Shown here: one piece after another, positions 26,848-35,151 of the stretch
How the letters are laid out: each line of letters starts with the position of its first letter
How positions within the stretch are numbered: position 1 is the stretch's first letter
Program-made: the position numbers and the translations under genes
Origin: Eubacteriaceae bacterium
GTDB taxonomy: Bacteria; Bacillota; Clostridia; Peptostreptococcales; Anaerovoracaceae
Direction: 5' to 3'
Length of the DNA stretch: 59,450 nucleotides
Assembly: GCA_022652985.1 (NCBI GenBank)
Contig: JALCRY010000009.1
Coordinates: forward strand, 1 to 59,450
The notes under the pieces: generated by a model
What the model saw: only the letters and a program-made list of their open reading frames with translations
Databases searched by the model: none
What the model was told of the DNA's origin: nothing

Positions 26848-28374
26848 TCATGCTCGTTTTTCACGTTTTGCCATTGCCGCTTCTTTAGCTGCACGTATCT
26901 TGGCATTTGTCTCTTCAACTCTTGCAGCTACTTCTGGTTTGTCCTCATAGAACAGGGCGAAGTTCGGATCGACCTTTCCTATGCCGAGATATCTTGCTTT
27001 GTAATCCTTGAATATCTCGAAGAACTTGTTGCCCATTATCAGCAATGCAAGCAGGTTCGTGAATACCGGTATTACAAGGGTTATATCTACAATTGCCCAG
27101 AATGTATCAGGGCCGCTTCCTGTCAGTACGATCGATGTAACGATCACGATGTTCGGGATAGGGAATATGAATCTGAATGCAGATATGAGCTTATCCCTGA
27201 CGATCGGATGATACCTGAGAAGGTGTCTTGCGCATGAGCAGTAGTATGTGAACCATCCTGTTGTTGTCGTTACTCCGAAGAGGAATGCGAGGAATCCGAT
27301 GAAGTATTTACCGAATACGCCGAATCCGCTGTAGTAAGCCATCATTGTCAGTGTAACACCCGGTGTACCTGTTGTCCAAACGCCTGTGCTCAGTACAGCA
27401 AGAGCTGTGATGGAGCATACGAGCAGTGTGTCAACGAATACTTCGAATGATCCCCAGAGACCCTGTCTCATAGGATGTTCGCAGTCAGCCGAACCGTGGA
27501 TGAACGGGGATGAACCCTGTCCTGCTTCGTTCGAGTTCATCGAACGGGCAATTCCGAATCTCATAGCCATGGATACTGTTGCTCCGGCGAAGCCGCCGAC
27601 CTGAGCCGATGTGCCTGTGAAAGCATCATGGAATATCAGATAGAACATATGAGGAACAGCTGAATAGTTCATGCAGATCAGTACGAGTCCGCCGACGATG
27701 AATGCGCAGCACATGAAAGGAACTGCTTTTGTTGCGAATGCAGCTACTCTCGGTACTCCTCTGAAGATTACATAGAATACTATCAGGGAATAAACCAGTG
27801 TTACTGCGATCATGTTCCAGTTGAATGCCTGGTTCAGTGCTTCAGCGATCGTGTATGCCTGGCTGCCGCCGAGGAACTGTGCAATAAAGCCGATTCCGAA
27901 AGCTACTGCCAGAGGGCCGCCGATCTTAAGACCGAGATCCCATTTGATTCCTTTTTCTATAGTATATGTTGATCCGCCGAAATAGTTTCCGTTTTCGTCC
28001 TTTGAACGATAGTAGCATCCTAATGTAGCTTCTACGCATTTGATCATCATTCCGAAGAATGCCCAGAGCCACATCCAGAATACTGCTCCCGGACCGCCTG
28101 TCGCGATAGCCGTAGCTACGCCTGCGATATTACCGCATCCTACCGTTCCGCCTATGGCGATGGCAACCGCCTCGAACGGCGATACATGTCCTTTTTCCTT
28201 TTTCTTGGCTTCGGCACTCATCATATGTCCTGCCGTATTCTTCATTATATGATGGAAATGTCTCAGTGGAAACGCTCCCGATCTGATGAAGTAGTATGCA
28301 CCAACGATGAGTACGAAGAATACAAACGGCAGACCCCACAGGAAACTGTCTATATTGGCTATTACTGTGCTCAT
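26848..28374 (-). CDS. AGCS-family sodium:amino acid symporter, copy B
   Basis: A 508-residue symporter with the same marks as copy A: PFVFFVLIVGAYYF, EAVAIAIGGTVGCGNIAGVA, GPGAVFWMWLWAFFG and SMNSNEAGQGSSPFIHG. About ten membrane segments and a Lys/Glu/Ala-rich tail ending EKRA. Start after AGGAGGG. Probably sodium-driven uptake of a neutral amino acid for lyase B. Its promoter region is divergent from lyase C (28894-30084). Compared with copy A, helices are nearly identical and most changes are conservative. Confidence 0.9.
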   Translation of the reverse strand: MSTVIANIDSFLWGLPFVFFVLIVGAYYFIRSGAFPLRHFHHIMKNTAGHMMSAEAKKKEKGHVSPFEAVAIAIGGTVGCGNIAGVATAIATGGPGAVFWMWLWAFFGMMIKCVEATLGCYYRSKDENGNYFGGSTYTIEKGIKWDLGLKIGGPLAVAFGIGFIAQFLGGSQAYTIAEALNQAFNWNMIAVTLVYSLIVFYVIFRGVPRVAAFATKAVPFMCCAFIVGGLVLICMNYSAVPHMFYLIFHDAFTGTSAQVGGFAGATVSMAMRFGIARSMNSNEAGQGSSPFIHGSADCEHPMRQGLWGSFEVFVDTLLVCSITALAVLSTGVWTTGTPGVTLTMMAYYSGFGVFGKYFIGFLAFLFGVTTTTGWFTYYCSCARHLLRYHPIVRDKLISAFRFIFPIPNIVIVTSIVLTGSGPDTFWAIVDITLVIPVFTNLLALLIMGNKFFEIFKDYKARYLGIGKVDPNFALFYEDKPEVAARVEETNAKIRAAKEAAMAKREKRA

Positions 28375-28893
28375 TTTGCCCTCCTATTACATTTATAAAT
28401 CACATTTCAGTAAATTGTTACCAATCCGGTCAATCTGACCTCTGAATCTCTCTCGCGTAAATTACTAATGATGCCTTGCTCACGAAGTTCCGGCCGCTAG
28501 CCTGCCGTATCCGTACAGCTTATGTTATAGGGATGATTCCGGATGACTTGAAGTGATAACTGATAACTGCATAATCAAATAAGTTCATTTTGAATTGTTG
28601 CATTTTTGTCATCCTGATTGGTGACTTCAATATAAACCGTATTCTTACTATAGAGTCAATATAATTTTCTCACTATTTTGACACCTCGAATTTCGAGCTG
28701 TTTTTTGCGCAGAACCGTTGAAATTCAGCCATTTCTATTTTTTGATACAGATTTTTTGGCCGATTTTATTGACTCTATTCCTAGATTAGAGATTAGACTT
28801 TAGGGCGAATCAAAGACTGATTAACCAAAAGATTCATAATTTCCAATAAAATTAAAGTACACATCAAACCACTTCATTTAAGGAGGAACTCAA
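28375..28893. other. 519-base divergent control region
   Basis: No coding frame. AT-rich, between AGCS-B (minus) and lyase C (plus). It contains a good minus-strand promoter and an imperfect CTCGAATTTCGAG palindrome (28684-28696). TTGACTCTAT occurs once on each strand (minus 28659-28650, plus 28769-28778) as an inverted pair. The plus-strand copy could be the -35 of lyase C, but its -10 (ATTAGA at 17 bases) is poor. Confidence 0.5.
28631..28659 (-). promoter_or_regulatory. Promoter of the AGCS-B/lyase-B operon
   Basis: Minus strand: -35 TTGACT (28659-28654), 17-base spacer, -10 TTTATA (28636-28631). This implies a leader of roughly 250 nucleotides before the AGCS-B start. Confidence 0.5.
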
Positions 28894-30084
28894 ATGTCAG
28901 AAAAACAGTATAAAGACGAATCAGAAATGCTATATCAGGGCAGAGTTGTCAAAGGTATGGACTTTGGAAAACCGGAAGCAATGCCGCTTTTCACAACAGC
29001 TGCTTTCACAATGAACAGCATGACCGAAGTCAAGAACGCTTATGCAAACGGCTTTACTTATGTAAGAACATCAAATCCTAACAGAGAAGCTCTTGCACAG
29101 GTTGTATCATTTCTCGAGGGCGGAGAAAAATCACTGATCTTCTCATCCGGAATGGGCGCAATCTCCACAACACTTATGACACTTGTCGGCCCTGGGGACC
29201 ACATCATCTGCAACAGCAATATCTATGGTGAAACATTTGACGTTATGGGCAAGCTGCTGAGAAAGTTCGGCGTTGAAACTGAGCTGGTCAACTTCGATGA
29301 TATGGACAATGTCAAGAATGCTGTTAAGCCTAATACAAAAGTTATCTACTCAGAAGTATGCGCTAACCCTACACTTAATATGTGCGACATCCCTGCAGCA
29401 GCAAAGATCGCTCACGACAACGGCGCACTTCTCATGATCGATAATACATTTACAACACCGATCGCAATCAAGCCTATCCAGTTAGGCGCTGACGTTGTTA
29501 TCAACAGTCTGACAAAGTTCATGAACGGACACAGCGATTCACTCGGCGGCTCGATCACATCGACTGCAGAGATCATCGACGCTATCCACCCGGTAAGAAT
29601 GCTCACAGGTACTCCTGGAGATCCTAATGCTTCATACAACATGTTCAAGAACTTCGAAACAATGTACTTAAGAGTATCGAGAGAACAGGCCAGCGCAGCT
29701 AAGCTTGCCAAGGCTCTCGAAGATCATCCACATGTATCGAAGGTCAACCACCCTTCACTCGTATCATTCCCTCAGCACGAGCTCGCAACAAAGCTCTTCA
29801 GATCAAACGAGGAAATGAGCGGCATGATGAGCTTCATCGTTCCTGAGCAGGAAGACAGATTCGACGACTTCCTCAGCAGACTTCACTTTGCACACTATGC
29901 AATGACACTTGGAACAATGAGAACAACACTTGTACATCCTTGCACATCATCGCATTCACACATGCCTGATGCAGACAGAAGAAAAATGGGAATCACACCG
30001 GGAATGTTCAGACTTTCAACAGGTATCGAAAACGTTGACGATCTGATCGAAGACTTCTATCAGGCACTGAAAGCATTTGACTGA
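28894..30084 (+). CDS. PLP-dependent Cys/Met-metabolism lyase, copy C (divergent paralogue)
   Basis: A 396-residue CGS/MGL-family enzyme, clearly related to but much less similar than copies A and B. PLP lysine K208 in NSLTKFMNGHSD, DNTFTTP with the cofactor Asp, Tyr111 in NIYGETFDVM, again YGET with Glu at the methionine-gamma-lyase Cys position. Start after AAGGAGGAA. It has its own terminator, so it is a single-gene unit divergent from the AGCS-B operon. Likely a sulfur amino acid gamma- or beta-lyase, or homoserine-type sulfhydrylase. Substrate unknown. Confidence 0.87.
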   Translation: MSEKQYKDESEMLYQGRVVKGMDFGKPEAMPLFTTAAFTMNSMTEVKNAYANGFTYVRTSNPNREALAQVVSFLEGGEKSLIFSSGMGAISTTLMTLVGPGDHIICNSNIYGETFDVMGKLLRKFGVETELVNFDDMDNVKNAVKPNTKVIYSEVCANPTLNMCDIPAAAKIAHDNGALLMIDNTFTTPIAIKPIQLGADVVINSLTKFMNGHSDSLGGSITSTAEIIDAIHPVRMLTGTPGDPNASYNMFKNFETMYLRVSREQASAAKLAKALEDHPHVSKVNHPSLVSFPQHELATKLFRSNEEMSGMMSFIVPEQEDRFDDFLSRLHFAHYAMTLGTMRTTLVHPCTSSHSHMPDADRRKMGITPGMFRLSTGIENVDDLIEDFYQALKAFD

Positions 30085-30159
30085 TCCTGATAAAATCAAG
30101 AACTTACTTAGGTCAGGCAGCAAGTACATGCTCCTCTAAATAATATTAGACAATACATC

Positions 30160-30190
30160 AAAATAGCGGCTTCCGGCCGCTATTTTGGTT
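30160..30190 (+). terminator. Terminator of lyase C
   Basis: AAAATAGCGGC-TTCCG-GCCGCTATTTT, perfect 11-base arms. Confidence 0.85.
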
Positions 30191-30208
30191 GCATGTTTTT
30201 TACAGACA

Positions 30209-30260
30209 AAAGATGCATGTCGCTGCGGCTCATCGGGGAGCCGCTTTGACATGCATCTTT
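30209..30260. terminator. Long hairpin terminator of the YkvI-type gene
   Basis: Perfect outer arms AAAGATGCATGTC / GACATGCATCTTT (30209-30221, 30248-30260) enclosing a GCGGCT / AGCCGC inner stem. Lies downstream of the minus-strand permease gene. Confidence 0.75.
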
Positions 30261-30295
30261 CTGCGTTGTAATTATTAGTGTGGAGAGTTTGCTTA

Positions 30296-31435
30296 CTACG
30301 CTATTTCATTTTTCCTTTCGGAGATGTGATTTCCGGCGATATCTCCGCTTCCGTTCTTCGCACGGAGTTTTTTATCGCTGTATTCACGGTAGGCAATGAA
30401 ACCGAACAGCACGATGCCGATGTATCCGCTGAACGGATAAATTATATTGACCAGGACTTTGAAGCTCGTCATGCCGAGTCCAAGGCCGATGATCGTAAGT
30501 CCAAGTGCAATGAGCACGAACTTTTTAGATTTGTCTTCTGCGAAATGTCTGACTACGCCCCAGAGCATTGGTACAGTTGTGGTGTAGATGCCGCAGCAGA
30601 TTATTACTGAGAAGATGATTCCGAACACAGGTCCGAGTCTTCCTGCCAGTACAAGTGTAGGTACGGATTTCGAATATACATCCGCTATATTTACCAGGAT
30701 CCCCAGGTTCACACACAGTATTGCCGCTCCGAACAGTACGCCGCCGAGCATGCCGCCGAGGAATGCTTCCCTCGAGCTGTTGGCCTGTCTGCCCATGCTG
30801 CAGGTAAGGATCATTACTACCATTGCGTTGAATCCCGGGTAAAGGATGCTGGACCACAGCCATCCGCCCTGAGTTTTTGTTATTTCCAGTGTGGGTATTA
30901 AATTAGCTGCAGCGGAAAGACCGTCTGCGTTAGCAAGGAAACTGTAAAGGCCGACACCTACTGAGAACAGAATGATGACTGTTCCGAGGCTGCCAAGAAT
31001 ATCTGTCAGCTTCGTGAGTCCCAGAATGACTGTCAGAAAAGCAAGTATGGCCATTCCGATACGTCCGATTGCCGGATTGAGTCCGAAATACTCTCCCAGC
31101 GTTGCTCCGGCGCCTGCGATCATGATAACGTATACGCCGTAAAGGAATATCTGGAACATGATTTCAAATACTTTGCCTATTTTTGCGCCTAAATAGAACT
31201 TGACTATTTCTCCCGGCGATTCGAGCTGATGCTCGTAGCCGTGCTTCATAAACATTCCGCCGCACCATGAGAAAATCACTGTTGTCACCAGCGTTCCTAC
31301 TATGCTCATTACTCCCTGCGCGGAGAAAAACTGCATTACTTCCTGACCGGTCGCGAATCCCGACCCTATTGCACATGCCACGAATGCACCTGCAAACTTC
31401 AGTACGTTTGTTACACTTACATTGTTTCCTTTCAT
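30296..31435 (-). CDS. YkvI-type membrane protein (APC superfamily permease)
   Basis: A 379-residue protein with about ten membrane segments. The N-terminus LKFAGAFVACAIGSGFATGQEVMQFF is typical of YkvI-like proteins with the LeuT/APC fold, whose helix 1 break carries the GSGFATG motif. A short hydrophilic C-terminal tail ends with SERKNEIA. Start after AGGAG. It lies just downstream of the GlnK/GlnL-type two-component genes, in the same direction, with a 115-base gap. It may be the transporter that pair controls. Substrate unknown, probably an amino acid or related nitrogen compound. Confidence 0.82.
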   Translation of the reverse strand: MKGNNVSVTNVLKFAGAFVACAIGSGFATGQEVMQFFSAQGVMSIVGTLVTTVIFSWCGGMFMKHGYEHQLESPGEIVKFYLGAKIGKVFEIMFQIFLYGVYVIMIAGAGATLGEYFGLNPAIGRIGMAILAFLTVILGLTKLTDILGSLGTVIILFSVGVGLYSFLANADGLSAAANLIPTLEITKTQGGWLWSSILYPGFNAMVVMILTCSMGRQANSSREAFLGGMLGGVLFGAAILCVNLGILVNIADVYSKSVPTLVLAGRLGPVFGIIFSVIICCGIYTTTVPMLWGVVRHFAEDKSKKFVLIALGLTIIGLGLGMTSFKVLVNIIYPFSGYIGIVLFGFIAYREYSDKKLRAKNGSGDIAGNHISERKNEIA

Positions 31436-31550
31436 AATAATTGCTCCTCGTTCAACAAAACTATAAACTATCCTGTCTGTTTATTCTTTACGAGGAGTAT
31501 AAATATCCGGTTTCGGGAAGAATCATCAAGTTTCAGAAAGTTTCAAAGAA

Positions 31551-32399
31551 TTAGTTTCCGCACGCGGAGATCAGTGCCAGCAGGAAGCGTTTGATTTTCA
31601 CATATCCGTGCTGATCGCTTTTTCCTCTGCAGAAATTCATTTCCTGCCGCACCTGCTCAAAGCTGTACAGACTGCCTGAATATATGAGGAAGAATTCGTT
31701 GTCGTAATCCTCGAGTCCCATATTGGCCAGATTGTTCATGCCGACCGAGGCCGCGCGTCTGATGCGCTGTTCGACGGTTTTCGGGTTGTCAGAGAACTTG
31801 CCGCATACATCCTTCAGCGGCATTGCCGCAAATTCTTCCGGGTCGCTGATGTAATGTTCAACGATCGTCACGATATCCTGGTACCCTGATTCTCCCGCTA
31901 TCCCCAGCTGGCGGAGGATAGTCTGCAGCTTTTTGCTGCCGCTGCCGGAATTTTTCTTCGGTGCCGCCGCGGGAGCGCTGTGCGAGGTGTCGCCGAAGAG
32001 CGACTGGATCTGGTCCATCTTCTGCTGCAGAGAACGCAGCTTGAAAATGTTGTTCAGTACGTTCGTGACTTCTATGCCGTTCACCGGTTTCTGCAGAAAA
32101 AACTCGACGCCGGCGTCGTAGGCCTTGGCGATCATTTCCTTTGACGAGACCTGTGAAAGCATCACAAACGACGCGTCGTGATAAGTGTCTCTCGCTTTTT
32201 TCACAAAAGTAATGCCGTCGATCTTAGGCATCAGCAGATCTACTATCACGATGTCCGGTTTCAGATAAGGAATGTCTTCCAGCGCATCCTCAGGCGACTG
32301 CGATGATCCGCAGACGGTCCCCAGATTTTTTTCTTCGATTATGATTTTAAGAATGTCGATGACCGAGCTGTCATCGTCCACGATCATTATTTTTCTCAT
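31551..32399 (-). CDS. Response regulator with YcbB-type output domain (GlnL-like)
   Basis: A 282-residue regulator. The receiver domain spans 1-120 with D8/D9 acidic pocket, phospho-acceptor D54 in VIVDLLMPKIDG and a conserved K near 104 in FLQKPVNG. A linker (SHSAPAAAPKKNSGSG) leads to a C-terminal YcbB-like domain about 155-280 (ILRQLGIAGESGYQDIV, KTVEQRIRRAASVGMNNLAN), as in Bacillus GlnL. It overlaps the kinase gene by 4 bases (ATGA), so translation is coupled. In Bacillus the pair GlnK/GlnL activates glutamine uptake and breakdown genes; here the YkvI-type permease downstream is the nearest candidate target. Confidence 0.85.
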   Translation of the reverse strand: MRKIMIVDDDSSVIDILKIIIEEKNLGTVCGSSQSPEDALEDIPYLKPDIVIVDLLMPKIDGITFVKKARDTYHDASFVMLSQVSSKEMIAKAYDAGVEFFLQKPVNGIEVTNVLNNIFKLRSLQQKMDQIQSLFGDTSHSAPAAAPKKNSGSGSKKLQTILRQLGIAGESGYQDIVTIVEHYISDPEEFAAMPLKDVCGKFSDNPKTVEQRIRRAASVGMNNLANMGLEDYDNEFFLIYSGSLYSFEQVRQEMNFCRGKSDQHGYVKIKRFLLALISACGN

Positions 32400-33676
32400 T
32401 GTTCCGCCTCTGTAAGTTCCTCTGCAGGTATAGTTATTTCAAACGATGTTCCCTTTTCACACGGCAGCAGACTTATGGTCCCGTGCAGGTTTTCTTCGAC
32501 GATGCCCTTGACTATCGGAAGTCCGAGCCCCCTGTTTACAACGCCGGTCTCATAATCTATCTTTGTTGAAAACCGCGGTCTGAAAATACTGTCTCTGTAT
32601 TTATCGGCTATTCCCGGTCCTTCATCGTGGAATACGAAGACATAATCGTCCCCGCGCCGCTGTTCTTCTATGCTCATCTTTACTTCGGCTTCTTTCGAGG
32701 CTTCGACCGCGTTGGTCATCAGATTATGGAAAACCGACAGGAAGAGATACGACTCTTTTGTGTACAGACGGTCCGCGCTGCTGACAGTCACCGTGATCTT
32801 TTTGCCGGCGTCCGCGAATTCGTCGTTCACCGCATTGATCAGAATGGTGTAAATTTCTTCGACCGCCATGCCGTCTTCATTCACTTCTTCCTCGAGAGCC
32901 TCCGAAAGGCCGCGCATGATGAGGTAATATTCTTTCTTCACTTCGTGGATGTCCTTAGCGACTGTCAGTGCATCTTCCGCCGCGGGGTTACCCTGCTCCT
33001 GCAGGTTGTCGTACAATCCGTACGACGTCGACATGGTCGACTCTATTCTGGCGATATTCTTTTTCATCCACAGCACTTCACCGCTGAGTCTCGACATCAG
33101 TATCAGCAGCCTCTGATACCTTTCCGCATGTGCTCTCGACAGCAGCGTCAGTCTGTACTGACCGAAGACCTCCAGGATCACCCAGAGTATTACCGCCCTG
33201 GAAACTGCGACCGCAATAATAACAAACTGCGCGTCGGGTTTGAACGCGGCCATATGTATACGTATACTGAGTTCCAGACTATTGCAGAAATAATCTATTA
33301 AGGCCACTGCGGGAATGAAATATTTCAAATTATAGTTATGATCGGCCGCATTGTCATATATCACCAGCAGCAGACCGTAGGTGCAGTAGAACACTGTCTC
33401 CGGCAGATACGAATAAATCTCCAGATCTGTCCCGCCGGTCAATATGAGGTGCACCAGTATCCGGGCCCCCAGGATGGCGAACGCCGAGACAAATGTCAGC
33501 TGTATAATTGAGATCCGCTCGATCAGATAGACAAACAGCGGAATCACGATCGCCGCAATGGTCACTTTGAAGTCGCCGGTGAAAATATGGATGTTCACCT
33601 GCGACATTATAACTACGACAAAAACCAGGAATACTGTCCTGCTCAGATTTTTTTGTTCGGCTGATACTGAATTCAT
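32396..33676 (-). CDS. Membrane sensor histidine kinase (GlnK-like)
   Basis: A 426-residue kinase. About six membrane segments fill residues 12-175. A coiled dimerisation part follows, with the likely phospho-acceptor H244 in KDIHEVKKEY. The ATPase domain covers about 290-420: N-box HNLMTNAVEA, G1 box DEGPGIAD, RFSTK, and G2 box GLGLPIVKGI. The H-x-x-K-K arrangement is that of the GlnK/NatK-type kinases. It precedes and overlaps the response-regulator gene. The signal is presumably an amino acid or a membrane-sensed state, not determinable here. Confidence 0.85.
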   Translation of the reverse strand: MNSVSAEQKNLSRTVFLVFVVVIMSQVNIHIFTGDFKVTIAAIVIPLFVYLIERISIIQLTFVSAFAILGARILVHLILTGGTDLEIYSYLPETVFYCTYGLLLVIYDNAADHNYNLKYFIPAVALIDYFCNSLELSIRIHMAAFKPDAQFVIIAVAVSRAVILWVILEVFGQYRLTLLSRAHAERYQRLLILMSRLSGEVLWMKKNIARIESTMSTSYGLYDNLQEQGNPAAEDALTVAKDIHEVKKEYYLIMRGLSEALEEEVNEDGMAVEEIYTILINAVNDEFADAGKKITVTVSSADRLYTKESYLFLSVFHNLMTNAVEASKEAEVKMSIEEQRRGDDYVFVFHDEGPGIADKYRDSIFRPRFSTKIDYETGVVNRGLGLPIVKGIVEENLHGTISLLPCEKGTSFEITIPAEELTEAEQ

Positions 33677-33755
33677 GGAGAATCGATGGTCCTTTCTTTT
33701 TTCATTTCTTCAGGCGTCATTCAGATGACATTATTGCACCTTTTGGCCTGATTGT

Positions 33756-34739
33756 CTATTGTGAACCATCCTTGGCCGCATCTTTCAGCTCCTGCCTCTT
33801 CTTCCGATATTCAATAACAGGGAGATCTCCCCGTACCAGGTTTTCATCGCCGATAAGCTCGCTTTTCAGCGGGATCTGAGTCAGCACGACCCGGCGGTCC
33901 TGGTGCAGGATCACTTTATTAGCAAAGTTTCCGGCACTGTCGACCAGTCTGCATGCTGCCGGTTTTTTCAGGAACTTGTGATAAAAACGCATATAGATCA
34001 TCGTGTTTTCATCGTCGATCGGTGCGAACGCAGCCATCACTCTCAGCTTGGATGAGATTCTGTTCTGCCAGAGATTCGGCATCTGAAGCTGCAGACTGAA
34101 CAGCTTTTCATAGTCCTCTATCTCATCCGCTGTCTTCGGAGCCTGCCCCTCGTCGACTGTATTATTTACATAGAATGTCATCAGAGTTCCATCCCATTTC
34201 ACTACCGGTCCGTTCACAACCGTCTTGCCGCCGCGGCCGATAGTCGTCGCGTGCACGAACGGAAGGTGTACGACATCAAGCTGGTTCTCTATCGCTCTGC
34301 TGTAATGCACGTGCCACTGTTCCGAGAATTCGCCGTATTCGAACCCCATCTTCAAGTCGTTAAAAAACTTTATCTCCGGCAGATCGTCTCTCGGTTTTCC
34401 GTACCACATCCAGACAAACCCGTATTTTTCACGTACAGCATAACTCCTGACCCGGAAATTTTCCGGCACCGGTGTATTCTTGCCGTATGCCGGGATCACC
34501 GCTACTTTTCCGTCCGGATCATATTCAAACCCGTGGAAAGGACACGCCGCACGATCATGCACGACCTTTCCGTGCGAGATCGATGCACCCCGGTGACAGC
34601 ATCTGTCGGCAATACAGGCCACCGTACCATTACTGCATCTCCAGAGCACAAGCTTTTCGCCGAACCGTGTCACTCCGACCGGACGCCCGCGTTTCATTTC
34701 TCTTGAAGACATAATTGCATACCACTGATTTCTGATCAT
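33756..34739 (-). CDS. Rieske non-heme iron oxygenase, alpha-subunit type
   Basis: A 327-residue protein with a full Rieske 2Fe-2S site, C48-H49 and C66-x2-H69 (CCHRG and CPFHGF). A mononuclear iron site follows with N152, D155, H158 and H163 (ENQLDVVHLPFVH). These are the features of ring-hydroxylating or demethylating oxygenases such as VanA, PAO and choline-monooxygenase-like enzymes, which need O2 and a separate reductase. No reductase gene is next to it. Start after GGAGG. Single-gene unit, divergent from a 28-residue membrane peptide. It is unexpected among anaerobic fermentation genes; an oxygen-scavenging or demethylating role, or transfer, are possible. Confidence 0.88.
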   Translation of the reverse strand: MIRNQWYAIMSSREMKRGRPVGVTRFGEKLVLWRCSNGTVACIADRCCHRGASISHGKVVHDRAACPFHGFEYDPDGKVAVIPAYGKNTPVPENFRVRSYAVREKYGFVWMWYGKPRDDLPEIKFFNDLKMGFEYGEFSEQWHVHYSRAIENQLDVVHLPFVHATTIGRGGKTVVNGPVVKWDGTLMTFYVNNTVDEGQAPKTADEIEDYEKLFSLQLQMPNLWQNRISSKLRVMAAFAPIDDENTMIYMRFYHKFLKKPAACRLVDSAGNFANKVILHQDRRVVLTQIPLKSELIGDENLVRGDLPVIEYRKKRQELKDAAKDGSQ

Positions 34740-34934
34740 ACCCTGCCTCCTTATAACATATTCTTATTATAGCACTGCGGCCGGCAGCATGTATCAGAAC
34801 ATCAATAAGTAATTTCTATGGATCCATTAGTTATTTCTGTTTTACAGGCATTTTTATTTTCAGTATGATTATATTATCAGTAATGATACTTCGTTATTAC
34901 CTGCCCATATTTCTCAGGAAGGAGAAGCATCACT

Positions 34935-35021
34935 ATGACTAAAAAGACAAAAATAGCCTGCATCGCAGGCTGGCTGATTTTCAACATTGTTGGCTTTGGT
35001 TCATTTATTATGCTCCATTGA
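34935..35021 (+). CDS. 28-residue single-span membrane peptide
   Basis: A tiny reading frame, 28 codons plus TGA, with an excellent ribosome binding site (AGGAAGGAGA at 34915-34924, about ten bases before the ATG). It begins MTKKTKIA (positively charged, so N-in). One hydrophobic helix follows (about residues 8-26, with GWLIFNIVGFGSF), and it ends LH. It has its own terminator (35058-35106), so it looks like a real expressed gene. Small membrane peptides of this size often accompany transporters or oxidoreductases. The MFS carrier lies 130 bases beyond, on the other strand, and the Rieske gene is divergent. No family was recognised. Confidence 0.6.
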   Translation: MTKKTKIACIAGWLIFNIVGFGSFIMLH

Positions 35022-35057
35022 CATAAGAATAACACGTTTAATAAACCTTAAAAGCAA

Positions 35058-35106
35058 CGATCTGCATTGAATAATACACTCAATGCAGATCGCCGCCGTT
35101 TTATTA
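35058..35106. terminator. Bidirectional terminator
   Basis: CGATCTGCATTGA / TCAATGCAGATCG, perfect 13-base arms (35058-35070, 35080-35092), then a T-rich tract. Serves the small membrane peptide and probably the converging MFS gene. Confidence 0.8.
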
Positions 35107-35151
35107 TTGATTGATTGTGGTTGTTTTTCTTATCTAAGTTTTGGTATCAAA

